From positions 56,641,457-56,705,456 of the forward strand of contig NC_080420.1 in NCBI RefSeq assembly GCF_029873635.1: 64,000 nucleotides of DNA. Direction: 5' to 3'. Both the position numbers and the translations under genes were made by a program. The stretch is from Malania oleifera (taxonomy: Eukaryota; Streptophyta; Magnoliopsida; Santalales; Ximeniaceae). The notes beneath the pieces are model-generated. The model was not told the origin of the DNA, ran no database searches, and was given only the letters and a program-made list of their open reading frames with translations. Shown one piece after another: positions 1-10,948 of the stretch; the first letter of the stretch is position 1, and the number at the start of each line of letters is the position of its first letter.

Positions 1-897
1 AGTACCGTGTCTAGTGTAAGCCTAAACCAAGCCAACTAGGTTCTGATACTATATTTCATATTCCAAATCATCATACATCATTATTCATAGTAATAATTGT
101 CAATTCACTATCAGCATGTCATATTTCACATATAAAGTGAAAAATCATCGGCCCGAACGCCGGCATTTCATATTTTATCAATCACGGCCCGTACGCCGGC
201 TCAATCACCTCAATAGCTAGGCCCGTACACTCGCATATCATATTAATAGCACGGCCCATACACCAGCATATCATATAAAAATATTCTTTGAAAATAGTAT
301 TTCACAATAAATCTTACTTATGCCACAGAGAATGGGTATTAGGTATATTTAAACACATCGCCATTTATCACAGTATTTCCCAACATAAAATATACATATA
401 TATTCATTTTCCTGAAACCAAATATTGTAAGATCATACATATATTTTCATAAAATTACTGGTTTAGTTTATTCCTTTACCTGATTCTTGAAAAGCCCCTA
501 AAATAATATGCCCTGCATCCAAAGGGTTCCCCGCTCAACACCCTAAAAACAATATTTTCAAAAACTAAACTTTAGTATTTCATCATATATAGCATTTCTT
601 ACAACTATAGTAAGGTCAAATACTGGGTAGAAAGTCTTACTCTGAATTTGGGATGGTTTCAAACTCAGCCCCATCGACAATCCACTTCAGCAGATATGCA
701 GAGAACTTCACTAGGAGCGTCGTGGTGGTCTCAGATCATCGAACCAACGATAGATTGGCCCGAGATCTTAGAGAGAAGGAAGGAGGGGCGTAGAAAAGAG
801 AGAGGGAGGAGTATTTACGCCAGAAATGGCCAAAAAATGAAGGTTGGCTCTATTTATACACTGGGCTTTGTCGACGAGGCCAAGAAGAAGACTTGTT

Positions 898-1147
898 GAT
901 GAGAATCAACAAACACCATTGAAGGATCCATTGCATGTTTCAGTTGGGCCTATCACTAGAGCGAGATCTAAGAAGATCAAAGAAGCACTTCATGGGCTTA
1001 TTCAAGATATTTGGACTTATTCAAAAACGGGGCACTCCAACTTTTGCCTTAAGAAAGATGAAGGTTTAATAAAACTTAATCCGAGTTTTTGATGGAGTTG
1101 ATCTTACTTAATGGCTATAATCTTCTTAATAGTTGTGTGCTAATTCA
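898..1147 (+). repeat. Left arm of inverted repeat (pairs with 1798-2048)
   Basis: About 250 bp, nearly identical to the reverse complement of 1798-2048. The loop between the arms is about 650 bp. The arm carries the gypsy polyprotein tail in the plus direction, ending in a stop at about 1092. Confidence 0.85.
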
Positions 1148-1253
1148 AACGGAACAAAACAAGAACAAAGAATAATGAACACAAGCGGAACAAGATAGAA
1201 TGATAACAAGAAATAAAAGATAAAAGGATAGTAAACCTGATTTTAGAGCCCAA

Positions 1254-1265
1254 GCTCTGATACCA
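1254..1265 (-). other. Primer-binding site, initiator-Met tRNA type
   Basis: On the minus strand this reads TGGTATCAGAGC, the standard plant LTR-retrotransposon site complementary to the 3' end of initiator methionine tRNA. It lies two to five bases after the presumed LTR end (…CACATCA), the usual spacing. It fixes the LTR on the higher-coordinate side and the orientation as minus. Confidence 0.75.
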
Positions 1266-1267
1266 AA

Positions 1268-1850
1268 TGATGTGAACCTCAAACGACACGCATTGAGACC
1301 CAGCAAACAATGTTGAAATGCTTGCCCAAGAAAGCTAAAATTCATATTTTTGATAGGAAACTCCGACCCAACGTTTATAAATGAAACGTGGACCAAAAGT
1401 ATAAAGTAACAAACCTTGACCCAATGATTATTATTGCATCACGAACCAAAGGTATAAAACTTCGACCCAATGATTATAATTAAATCACGAACCAAAGGTA
1501 TAAAATTTGAATGCCACAAGGAAGGATTCCTTGATAAGTTCACAAGTTCTCAAAAGAACCAAGAAGAAACAAAGCCTCACATTTTTATTCCATTATCTTG
1601 TCCTCTTACAATGGTGAGATATATATAGCTAGTATGGGAAACAAGGACATTAAACACTTAGCAATTCCCACACAAGCATGGTAGACACACATAATAAATA
1701 CATCAACTTACTAGACACATTAATTACTCTCACAACTTACTAAAAACTCATGCAAGCTATGTCTTGCAATATTACACCATTAAGTCAAATCCCATAATTG
1801 AATTAGCATACAATTATTAAGGAGATTACAACCATTAAGCAAGATCAACT
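1268..1850 (-). repeat. LTR-like segment preceding the primer-binding site
   Basis: This segment lies between the polyprotein tail of the right arm and the primer-binding site, where an LTR belongs on the minus strand. It contains two near-identical ~45-bp units between about 1415 and 1505, each with ACCCAATGATTAT and ACGAACCAAAGGTATAAAA. The outer LTR boundary near 1850 is a guess; the boundary near 1268 is supported by the primer-binding site. Confidence 0.5.
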
Positions 1851-2048
1851 CCATCAAAAACTTGGATTAAGTTTTATTAAACCTTCATCTTTCTTAAGGC
1901 CAAACTTGGAGTGCCCCGTTTTTGAATAAGTCCAAATATCTTGAATAAGCCCATGAAGTGCTTCTTTGATCTTCTTGGATCTCGCTCTAGTGATAGGCCC
2001 AACTAAAACATGCAATGGATCCTTCAATGGTGCTTGTTGATTCTCATC
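1798..2048 (-). repeat. Right arm of inverted repeat (pairs with 898-1147)
   Basis: Reverse-complement partner of the left arm. It carries the same polyprotein tail in the minus direction. The two arms differ by scattered substitutions and small indels, so the duplication is not recent. Confidence 0.85.
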
Positions 2049-2261
2049 ACTCGTCGACGAACTCTCTCCTCATCGACAAAATTCGAAATCACCCAAAACC
2101 ATCTCTCGGTATTTTCTCGTTGACCAAACACGTCCTCGTCGACGAGCCCAATTTTTCGTGTTCGTCGACGAGACCTGTTGCCCCTTTCTTTTCCCTTCCA
2201 ACTTCTATTTTCCCCCTCTTTATCATTATTTAAAATACCATAATTCCTCTGAGTCATTACA

Positions 2262-2757
2262 TTATCCCCCACATCAAACTCCAATTCTCATCGGCGAGCA
2301 TCAACATAACTCTTCTACCGACTCTGAGCTGTTTTGACTTTATCCCGTACGAGTTAGATCTTTTCGGATGTCAGCTAAATAATTTCTAGCCCCAAAATCT
2401 GTCATCCAACCTCATCCCAATACAGTGGAGATCGGCACCTTCGACCATACGATGCTTCATACAGCGTCATCCCAATACTGGCCTGGTAACTATTGTTGTA
2501 GGCGAACTCTACTAATGACGGATACTGAATCTAGCTTCCTCCAAAATCCAACACACATGAACATAACATATCTTCTAAGATTTGGATTGTTCTCTTTGAA
2601 TGTCCATTAGTCTAGGGGTAAAATGTTGTACTGAAAGTCAATTGAGATTCCAAGGCCCCGTGCAAACTTTTTGCGAAACTGTGAGGTAAACTGTGGGTTT
2701 CGATCTGATACGATGGACAGTGGTATGCCATGGAGTCTAACTATCTCCTATAAATAT
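2262..2757 (-). pseudogene. Ty3/gypsy integrase fragment (C-terminal half)
   Basis: Read on the minus strand, this encodes the distal integrase core of a plant gypsy element. SIVSDR near 2740 marks the second catalytic region, and YGRRCRSP near 2450 and a KSYVDARR…LEFDVGD stretch near 2300 follow. Stop codons and frame changes occur throughout. The frame is cut at GD by the family-X LTR on one side and by a copia-like LTR end at 2758 on the other. It probably belonged to the same copy as the antisense polyprotein at 6781-8870, whose integrase stops where this one would continue. That link is inference. Confidence 0.7.
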
Positions 2758-4412
2758 TGTTGGAATTGGTGTATTCCCAAGAGGGGGGTGAATTGGAAAT
2801 TTAAAAACTTCTTCCTAGGTTTAACCAGATATTAGTAATACACAACCTAGGGTCTTTCTAATCACATACCAATTGCGCAGATAAAGAAATGTGAAAATTA
2901 AATCATGCGCACTTTCACAATATATTAAATATAATATATATGTGCAGAAATATAAAGTGTTGGAAATTAAAGTAGACACACAATATATTATTGGGGTTCG
3001 GCCAATATTGCCTATGTCCCCGCCTCAACTCGCAAGCCCAAGGATTCTACTAATGCTCACTTAACGGGTGGAGCGACACCGTATACAACCAGGTCAAATT
3101 ACCAGGGCTGACCTCAACCTTTACACACTCTCCTTATGGGGTGGAGAAGACCCTACTAATCCTTACGGGCTAGATCAACACCCCCTCAGGCCATGCCTGA
3201 AATACAACAGGTATTTAATACAAATTTCGTGTACAAAGTATGTGCTTCTCTAACAAGCAGATTTGTACCAGTACGCACAAGTAATAACTAATGCACTTCA
3301 AACAGATAAGATTTATAAGCCCAGTGAAGATATGTAAATCTACAACTCTCAAGATAATGTCAATAGGCAATCAGAGTGTGAGAGTGTGATATAATAATAT
3401 CTTTGAAACAATATATATATATATCAACCACAAATACGGTTTCAAAGATTTCAAAGTATAATCAAATATCTCAAAAAGATTTCCAGAAAATCAAGCACAA
3501 AAGATATTTGCAAAGCAAGCTTATCAAAAAATATTTTCTACAAAAACACTAGATAAACTCAAGAGTCTTGCAATAAGAGTGCAAAGATTGACGAGCTTAC
3601 AAAATTTTCCCACAAAATAATTTATGGATTAAATCAAGGGGGGAAACTTTTGGGCTTAACTCTCAATAAAAACAATAAGCAATCACAACCAAGAGACTAT
3701 AAGCATGTATAGGAAGTATGGGTGATCTCAAAGATACTTTCACTCAATAAAATTTTGCAAGGGAATGAGTATATGTGAGGTATATAGGCTTGAAGGCTCA
3801 AGGAATTTTAGAGAGAAATTTTTTTAATCTAATCTCTAATCACCACCTAATCTTTGCAAATGAACTCATATATATAGTTTCTTAAAAAAATATGGTCGTT
3901 ATGACACATAGGGAATCCTTAAAATAGTTTAATGAATTTTAAAACCAATTTACCCTTAATTAACCTGAGTTACTGCTGTTAAAAAATTAAGCAACCTGAG
4001 AGTTTCATCACCCAAACCTTAAGTTCAGTCGCTTGAATAGACACATACAGAAAAGTCAATTTTTGGGTTCGGGTGGCTAAGTCTAAGCAATTTCCAAACT
4101 GCTCGAGGTTTGGTCGCCTGACAAATAGTTTGGTCTGCTAAACTTAAGGATTCGCTCGCCCGAAGTAAAAATGAACTCAAAGTTCGGGCGCTTGTGGAAG
4201 GTGAAAAGTGACCACTCTAAGGTTCGGTTGATCGTGGACATTCAATTCAAATTTGTTCGATCACCTGAGCCATGGTCAATAGTTTGACTTTTCAACAATT
4301 CGGTCGACCAACGCGTTTTTAACGCACACGGTTCGGTCGCCTGAAACCCTTTTAAACTTAAGAATTTGGTCCCGTTTTTTAGTATGGTTTACCTCTATTT
4401 GCATGGTTATGG
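2758..4412 (+). repeat. Copia-like LTR fragment
   Basis: Starts TGTTGGAATTGGTGTATTC at the point where the gypsy integrase frame breaks. This start followed by AAGAGGGGGGTGAATTGG is a recurrent LTR start in plant genomes, from memory. No matching CCAACA end is visible before the next LTR at 4413, so the copy is probably truncated. From about 4010 to 4370 it carries repeated variants of TTCGGTCGCCTGAA about every 40-60 bp. No coding region is seen. Confidence 0.5.
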
Positions 4413-5051
4413 TGTCATGCCCCGAACCCAAAAATGGGACCTAGGGGTGAATTTAGTAACCTAACATGTCTCTGTATCAATTAAAACCATACATGATACA
4501 ATACCAAAGGGGGTCCGACCCCATGGGGTGAACGGATGCCCACAAACATACATACATACATCCATACTCATCCAAAATACGTAGCAAAAAACGGTCTTTA
4601 TACATGAACAATACCATACCAGAGTCTATGCTATACAAGCTAGGATATACATTCCCATGATACAAATATACCCTAGGTGTCAACAAAAACCATCTCGACA
4701 ACCTGGATACCAAAACTCGTACCTAAAAGGTACTAGTAGTAGCTATGACACCCCTTGCTTCCTAGTGCTAGGATGCTACTTACCGCTACTTGAAGGCCCT
4801 GAAAAATATTGTACGTACATTCGGGGTGAGACACCTCTTAGTAAGGAAGAAAACAGTTTATATCAGTGTGTGACATACCAGTGTTATTTTACATACTTCA
4901 TAACACTATACATACGATTTAGTTTGAAACAATTCGTACAGTTTCATACAAATACATACAGTTCCAGTATTTTCAGAAAACCATTCCAGTTCATACGATA
5001 CCCAACATACACACATACATACATACATACGGTCAGTGTCATCAAACTAGT

Positions 5052-5354
5052 TCACAACTACACCAGGTCACCTCATCTCACAGTGATTACATTGCTACAT
5101 AAGCAACTACGCTGCGACGATCAAGGCCCAATGGTGAATCCATTGCTAAATACGCAACTACACAAGGTCACCTAGTCTCACAGCGATTACATTTCTACAC
5201 ATGCAACTACGAAGATCTATGACTCAGGCCCAATAGTAAATCCATTGCTACATACGCAACTACACAAGGTCACCTAGTCTCACCCCGATTACATTGCCAT
5301 GTGTCAAACTATGCTGCGACGACCTAGGCCCATTGTGAATCCATTGCTACATAC
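5052..5354 (+). repeat. Three-copy tandem repeat, unit about 103 bp
   Basis: Each unit holds CAACTACAC(C/A)AGGTCACCT, then TCACA-GATTACATT, GGCCCAAT and AATCCATTGCTA. Copies start at about 5052, 5154 and 5256. The third unit is the most diverged. Confidence 0.8.
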
Positions 5355-6135
5355 AGTGACCAGTCGAATCATACTAGTGATATTTCACACCCCGGATATA
5401 GAGCCGGCCACTCTCGGTGTATGATAATTAGCCGCCCCTAGACGATTTTGCAAAGCCTGGAATCATTTTGGAACTCATGTCCCTATACATTTCAACGTAC
5501 GATAATTAGCCGCCACATAACTGTTTTACAAATACCTGAAACAAATACATACATCCATACATACCACACTTATTTGGTTTACGACAAATCATATCATTTA
5601 CATTTTCAAGTATACAGTTTATGCAAATATGGATTACGGTCACCTCAATAATACAATTTAAACAAGACAAATGGTTTTCCAAACAAAATAGAGATGATAC
5701 CCAAAATCCTCAATTTTCCCAAAAAGCTGTAACCCGAAAATCCCGCATTTTTACCCGATAGATTTCCCTAAATAAGTAGTCAAAACATACATACGATCGT
5801 AGCCTACAAGCTTACCGATCCTGATTTCAAAAATGGACTGATATAAACAGAATCCCCTTATATAACTCGAAAACCAACCACGAACTCTACGGTCCTCAAA
5901 ACTACGAACCGAGACTCCGAAACCTACAAACCATAGTACAAAACATACTTACAATTTGTACTACTATACATATACCAAATCAGAAATGAAAACCGAGCCT
6001 TACCTCAATTTTGGCCCGAAACCCGAAATCCTTTGAAACGAGATTCCGATCCAGTAGAAACGTAGAGAATCCTTCACTGATCCTCGCAGTAACTTTGGAT
6101 TTGTGAATCCGACGACAAACGGCGAAGGAATCGAG

Positions 6136-6169
6136 GAGAGAGAGAGAGAGAGAGAGAGCTTCGAAATCC

Positions 6170-6205
<36 letters not shown>
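6136..6205. repeat. GA microsatellite, two tracts
   Basis: Two runs of (GA)n at about 6136-6159 and 6172-6203, separated by 12 bases. They create spurious SLSLSL reading frames on the minus strand. Confidence 0.95.
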
Positions 6206-6209
<4 letters not shown>

Positions 6210-6521
6210 ACTTAGGAGCTAAGCAACCCCCAATATATCCTTTTATAGACCTTTGACCAGAGGGATTTCGTCGACGAAAAGGTGCTTTCGTCGATGAAAA
6301 GTTAGGGATTTCGTCGAGCAATCGGAGAATTCGTCGACGAAGCCTGATATTTCCAATTTCCTGAACCCCTCGGCTTTTCCTCGTCGATGAACCTCTGAAT
6401 TTCATCGACGAAAAGTATTATGCCTTCGTCGACGAATTATGGCCTCATCAACGAAGTTTGCAGAATTCCATTTCCATCCCTCTTTTACATAATTAATCTG
6501 TACACTACGATTCGGGTTCTT

Positions 6522-6780
6522 TGAGCTTATAGTTCCTACCATGCATGTCATGCATTAATTATTACAGATCTTAGATTATTATTATAGACCCGAATGATAA
6601 ATATAAAAATATGACTTAAAATAAATGAAAACTTCGTGCTTTGCTCCTCTGCAATTTCATGGAATGTGCCGAAAGATGTGGTCGTTTAATTGCTTCTCGA
6701 CTTCCATTTCTCATCTATCTTCTATGCTTAGAAAAGTAAACATGTTCATACACTTAACACACATATGAGATACTGCGGTT
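6522..6780. other. No recognisable feature
   Basis: AT-rich stretch between the family-Y LTR and the gypsy integrase. I saw no domain, terminal repeat or microsatellite. It could be leftover integrase or LTR sequence too decayed to read. Confidence 0.4.
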
Positions 6781-8870
6781 TGTCATAACAAAACAGGAGA
6801 TGGACTCAAAAAGTCAACACATATAGCTTTATCATTCTATTTATGCAATAGCTGAATTTGATTGGAATGAAGTGTGCAGTATTTGTTAGACAGTCAAAAA
6901 TTACCTAAATGACATTTTGTCCATGCAATGCTGATGGTAACCCCGTTACGAAATCCATGGTGATATGCTCCCACTTTCACTCAGGAATGTGGAATGGTTG
7001 CAATGGCCCGACTGGTCTCTGGTGTTCAACTTTCACCTACTGACACGTAAGACACTGCTCTACCAACTAGGCAATCTCCCCCTTCATATTGATCTACCAA
7101 AAGGATTCTCGCAAATCCCAATACATTTTAGTGCTCCCTAGATGCACTGTATAGAGAGAGCGATGAGCCTCTTATAGAATTGTTCTTTTGATCAATGTAT
7201 CATCAGGCACACATAATCGGGCGTGAAACCTTAAAACTCCATCATCTATGATATTAAAATCCACCCCCAGTCCACTCTGTAGTTTATCCATAATTTTTAC
7301 CAACTCTGCATCATTCTTTTGTGTGACCTTAATTCGTTCCAGTAAGGTCAATTGGATCACCAAATTAGCAATAAAAGCTTGATGATTCCCTTCCACTATT
7401 TCCACACCATATCTTTCCAAATCCATCCTGATTTGATGTTGAGCTACCACTATCAAGAATGCCACATTCCCCGACTTCCGACTCAACGCATCAGTTACAA
7501 CGTTTGCTTTCCCTAGGTGGTAGTTAATGGTACAACCACAATATTTTAGCAGTTCTAGCTATCCCTTTTGTCTCATATTCAACTCCTTTTGCATTAAGAT
7601 GTACTTAAGACTTTTATGATCTGTATAAATCTCACACCTCTCACCATACAAGTAGTGTCTCCAAATTTTCAGTGCAAAAACCACTGCTGCTAATTCCAAA
7701 TCATGTGTTGGGTAATTCTTCTCGTACTCCTTGAGCTACCGAGAAACGTACGCAATAACCTTTCCTCGTTGCATCAGTACACACCCAAGCCCTTTCCAAG
7801 ACGTATCACTGTAAATCACAAAACCACCTTCTCCTGAATGAATTGTCAATACCGGTGCAATGACGAGTCGCTACTTTAACTCCTGGAGGCTCTGTTCACA
7901 TTCATCTGCCCATTCATATTTTACATCCTTTCTTCTCAACTTTGTCAGTGGACTTGATAATTTAGAAAAATATTCAACAAATTGATGGTAATATCCTGCC
8001 AGACCTAAGAAACTCCTGACCTCGTGAACATTCTTCGGTTTTGCCTAGTTTACCACCGCCTCTATCTTACTTGGGTCCACCGAAATACCACCCTTGGATA
8101 CCACGTGCCCAAGGAATGCAACTCTTTTCCAGCTAGAATTCACATTTCTTAACTTTAGCAAACAACCTCCTTTCCCTCAATACCTGAAGTACCATCCTCA
8201 AATGATTTACTGCTCCTCGGGATTCCTTGAATAAATTAGAATGTCATCAATGAACACCACCACAAACTAATCCAGATATTCATGGAAAACCCTATTCATA
8301 AGATCCATAAATGTAGCAAGAGCATTAGTCAGTCCAAATGGCATAACCAAGAATTCATAATAGCCATACCAAGTTTGGAATGTAGTTTTTGGAAAATCCT
8401 CTACCTTAACCTTCACTTGATGGTACCCAAAACGGAGATCAATCTTAAAGAAAACTCATGCTCCTTGGAGTTGGTCAGGAAAATCATTTATATGGGGAAG
8501 TGGATTCATGTTCTTAAAAGTCACCTTGTTTATTTCCCAGTAATCAATGCACATTCTCATCGACCTGTCTTTCTTTTTAACAAATAACACTGGTGCTCCC
8601 CACGGTGACACATTAGGTACAATAAATCCTTTATCTAGTAACTCTTGTAACTGTTCTTTTAATTCCTTCAATTCTACTGGAGACATTCTGTACGAAGCCC
8701 TAGAGATTTGTGTTGTTCCTAGAAGTAGATTAATGACAAATTCAACTTCACAGTCGAGAAGCAACTTAAGTAAGTTCTCCAGAAATACATCAGGGAAATC
8801 CCTCACTGTTGGTATATCCTCGAGCTTTACTTCTCCATCTGGTGCCTCTTGTTGACTCTATGAGTCTAAT
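6781..8870 (-). pseudogene. Ty3/gypsy polyprotein remnant G1 (RT, RNase H, integrase N-half)
   Basis: Read from 8870 downward, the order is reverse transcriptase, RNase H, then integrase, which is diagnostic of Ty3/gypsy. The RT part includes [15 protein letters not shown] and [20 protein letters not shown] near 8540-8720, and the active-site motif FIDD at 8243-8254. The RNase H region follows at about 7500-7950. A linker with LSRKSGNVA near 7480 leads to PDDTLIKRTIL at about 7180, and an integrase core lies at about 6800-7080 with degraded CLTCQQVK-like and HITMDF-like stretches. Several frameshifts and stops break it. The rest of the integrase is probably the fragment at 2262-2757. Confidence 0.85.
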
Positions 8871-8934
8871 CCCATTTTGATAATGACAATCACATAGTGT
8901 CTTACCTGTGCATTGAGATTGTGAACATGATCAT
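8871..8934. other. Junction between two gypsy remnants
   Basis: To the left the minus-strand sequence is the N-terminal end of the G1 reverse transcriptase; to the right it is the RNase H/integrase linker of G2. The breakpoint itself has no recognisable terminal repeats, so how the two elements were joined is unknown. Confidence 0.4.
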
Positions 8935-9100
8935 TACTTAGCATGCACAGAAGGTAAGGAAGTCATGGAAATCATAAGGATTAAAGCATATAAAACCTGG
9001 CACACTCCAAATTCTCCTTAATGTGTTCCCGTATCATTGTGGTAATGGTACTCACTATCAAGTGTGTTACCATCTATAAGGTTGCCAGCTCAACCTTTTT
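8935..9100 (-). pseudogene. G2 gypsy polyprotein, linker after RNase H (cut off by solo LTR)
   Basis: On the minus strand this resumes the G2 reading with AELATLR and IREHIKENLE-like residues, which normally follow the ALSRK end of RNase H. That end lies on the other side of the solo LTR at 10949-10990. Removing the 1,843-bp LTR and one copy of its five-base target duplication would join the two segments. Confidence 0.6.
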
Positions 9101-10943
9101 TGTAACGATTTGCTATTTATTTTCTAGTTTTGATTTTTTAATGCTATGAAATTTATAATGCTCTTGTACCTACTAGATTAAACCAAATCATCAACCTAAG
9201 TAGCGAGAAGCAGAATTCATATAAACACAATCAAGAAAATATACAATACCAAAGTGCTAAAATGTTCCCCAAAATTTACATATATGACTGTTTCCCAAAA
9301 TACCCTCAACTAGGCTAGGTCTATACATAAATACCCCAAAAAATACTCACTATACTGATAGGGTAGTACTGAAACCCCTCTATCTGCGAGCCTTATCTGC
9401 GAGCCTACTAGGATCTCCTGAAAAATGTTAAAGTAATGGGATGAGACAACGCTCAGTAAGACAAAATATGCTATAACTGAATCTGTAAATATAGTACAAA
9501 TAATATAACCTCCACCTTTCCATGTTGCTTAACATATCTGTATTTTAGGTTTCTATGCATAATACTTTTAATATTGATAACATACATTCCCTATTTCTAT
9601 GAAACTGTACATACATAATAATAACTGAAAATTTGCCTAGATGGATAACTGTATGTCATGATTTAACCCCTCATGACAGGGTTGTGTGGCCCGTAGGCCG
9701 GATCTATCCTGGCTGGCCGATCAGAATAAACCACTATACTCCATCAGTCTTATTAGCCCTCCTCAACCCATATCTAATGGGGAGCTTGTCCACACGTGGT
9801 CATTTGATCGACCTACTTACCACGTATTATTTAAATAGGTGGTTGCACATATACTGTATGTAGCAATGGTACCGTGCTCTGTAATCTGTAATGGTCCATC
9901 AAGGTCTGATACTAAATAATACATTACTATATACAATCTATCTGTTTTACCATGATTATGTAATATCTGTATTAACCATGACGCTGTAATAAACTATATC
10001 CGTATCAACTGTATTTCTAAAATGAACTGTAAAATTGTATGTCATGGTAATATAAACTATATAATCATGGTGTTCTTTAATTACTATAAAACATATCCAC
10101 TGTTTGTATATTCTATAAAACATAACTCTGAAAAATACTATAAAGCATGTTTCTGTACTATATCTATATTCTTAAGCCACACAGTAATGTAAAACATATT
10201 ATTCATAATTGTTAAACTATATAAAGTTATTTTATGAATAATAACCTAGTAAAAATGTATATTTCATACTGAAAATCATTTTAAAACTGCCTAGCATAAC
10301 ATATTTCCCTTACCTGATTCCTGCTAAAATCTCCTTATTATGACAGGTCTTACACTTGCAGGGTTCTCCATTCAACACCCTGAAAACCATATGTCCCAAA
10401 ACAAAATATTACTATTTCTACGTCTATAGGAATTTCCTACAACTGTTGGAAAGTCAAATTTCAATAAAAAGACCTTACCCTGAATCTGAGATGAAATCCA
10501 ACTTTGTCCCACTGACGATCCGCTCTGGCAAACTTAGGTAGAACTTTCCCAAGAGCGTCGTACTGGTCTCAGATCATCGATCCGGCGACTGACGAAGCCA
10601 AAATCGAAGAGAGAGAGAGAAAGAGAGATAAGAAATCGTAGGAGAGAGAAAATAAGATAATTTTGCTAAAAAATTATGCATTTAACCCGGATTTAGGCTA
10701 TTTATATTGTGGGATTTGTTGACGAGCCACTCCACCTCGTCGACGAGTCCCATAGAAGGTTCGTCAATGAACCTTCACCCTGGTCGACGAATTTCAGACT
10801 TCCCAAAAATTCTTTCTCGGTATCTTCTTGTCGACAAGATCCTAAAGAACCCTCGTTGATGAAGTCGACTGCCTCCTTTTGTTACTGTTTCCATTTTCCT
10901 CCCTATTTATTATTTAAATATCAATATTCTTCGGGTCGTTACA
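9101..10943. mobile_element. Solo LTR (family X) with 5-bp target-site duplication
   Basis: Starts TGTAACGA and ends TCGTTACA, perfectly inverted 8-base ends with the TG…CA form. TTTTT flanks both sides (9096-9100 and 10944-10948), a five-base duplication typical of LTR-retrotransposon integrases. It interrupts the G2 polyprotein between RNase H and the linker. No internal domain is present, so it is best explained by recombination between two LTRs. It contains a GA-rich tract near 10606-10660, a TATA-like CTATTTATA near 10698, and a series of GTCGACGA palindromes at 10715-10870. Confidence 0.85.
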
Positions 10944-10948
10944 TTTTT

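Larger units (their letters stand above)
898..2048 (-). mobile_element. Retroelement fragment with inverted arms inserted in the family-X LTR
   Basis: The ends of this insertion are inverted copies of each other: 898-1147 pairs with 1798-2048, starting GATGAGAATCAAC. Each arm encodes a polyprotein tail containing the string VGPITRARSKKIKEALHGLI, typical of the C-terminus of plant Ty3/gypsy polyproteins. The right arm leads, on the minus strand, into an LTR-like segment (about 1850 to 1268) and then a primer-binding site. The left arm repeats the polyprotein tail in the opposite direction and stops just after it. The element is clearly rearranged. Whether it is a foldback or two recombined copies cannot be decided here. 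Confidence 0.6.
1..2261. repeat. LTR of a Ty3/gypsy-type element (family X), left end outside window, interrupted
   Basis: This LTR matches the solo LTR at 9101-10943 in order and content. Both have GGCCCGTA-CGCCGG-like segments, a stretch around 480-560 that resembles 10310-10400, a conserved block at 715-740 versus 10550-10580, a TATA-like CTATTTATA, and then a run of TCGTCGACGA palindromes. It ends in TCATTACA at 2254-2261, the counterpart of TCGTTACA at the end of the solo LTR. Bases 898-2048 are a later insertion. The right flank is a gypsy integrase reading frame, so the LTR appears to have landed in another element. The left end and its target duplication lie outside the window. Confidence 0.7.
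4413..6521 (+). repeat. LTR (family Y), right boundary approximate
   Basis: Begins TGTCATGCCCCGAACCC and ends near CGATTCGGGTTC, an imperfect inverted complement. Inside are a three-copy 103-bp tandem repeat (5052-5354), CATA and GA microsatellites, and a run of TTCGTCGACGAA-like palindromes at 6265-6455. The overall arrangement resembles family X, although the 5' halves do not align. Long reading frames inside it are low-complexity or unsupported. No flanking target duplication was found. Confidence 0.5.

Noticed and set aside
4657..5175. 172-residue reading frame as a gene
   Set aside because: Lies in an LTR, runs through CATA repeats and a tandem repeat, and shows no family signature.
5048..5360. 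CRISPR-like array
   Set aside because: Units are 103 bp, contiguous without spacers, and lie in a plant LTR.
6000..6405. Minus-strand SLSLSL reading frames
   Set aside because: Produced by GA microsatellites in an LTR.
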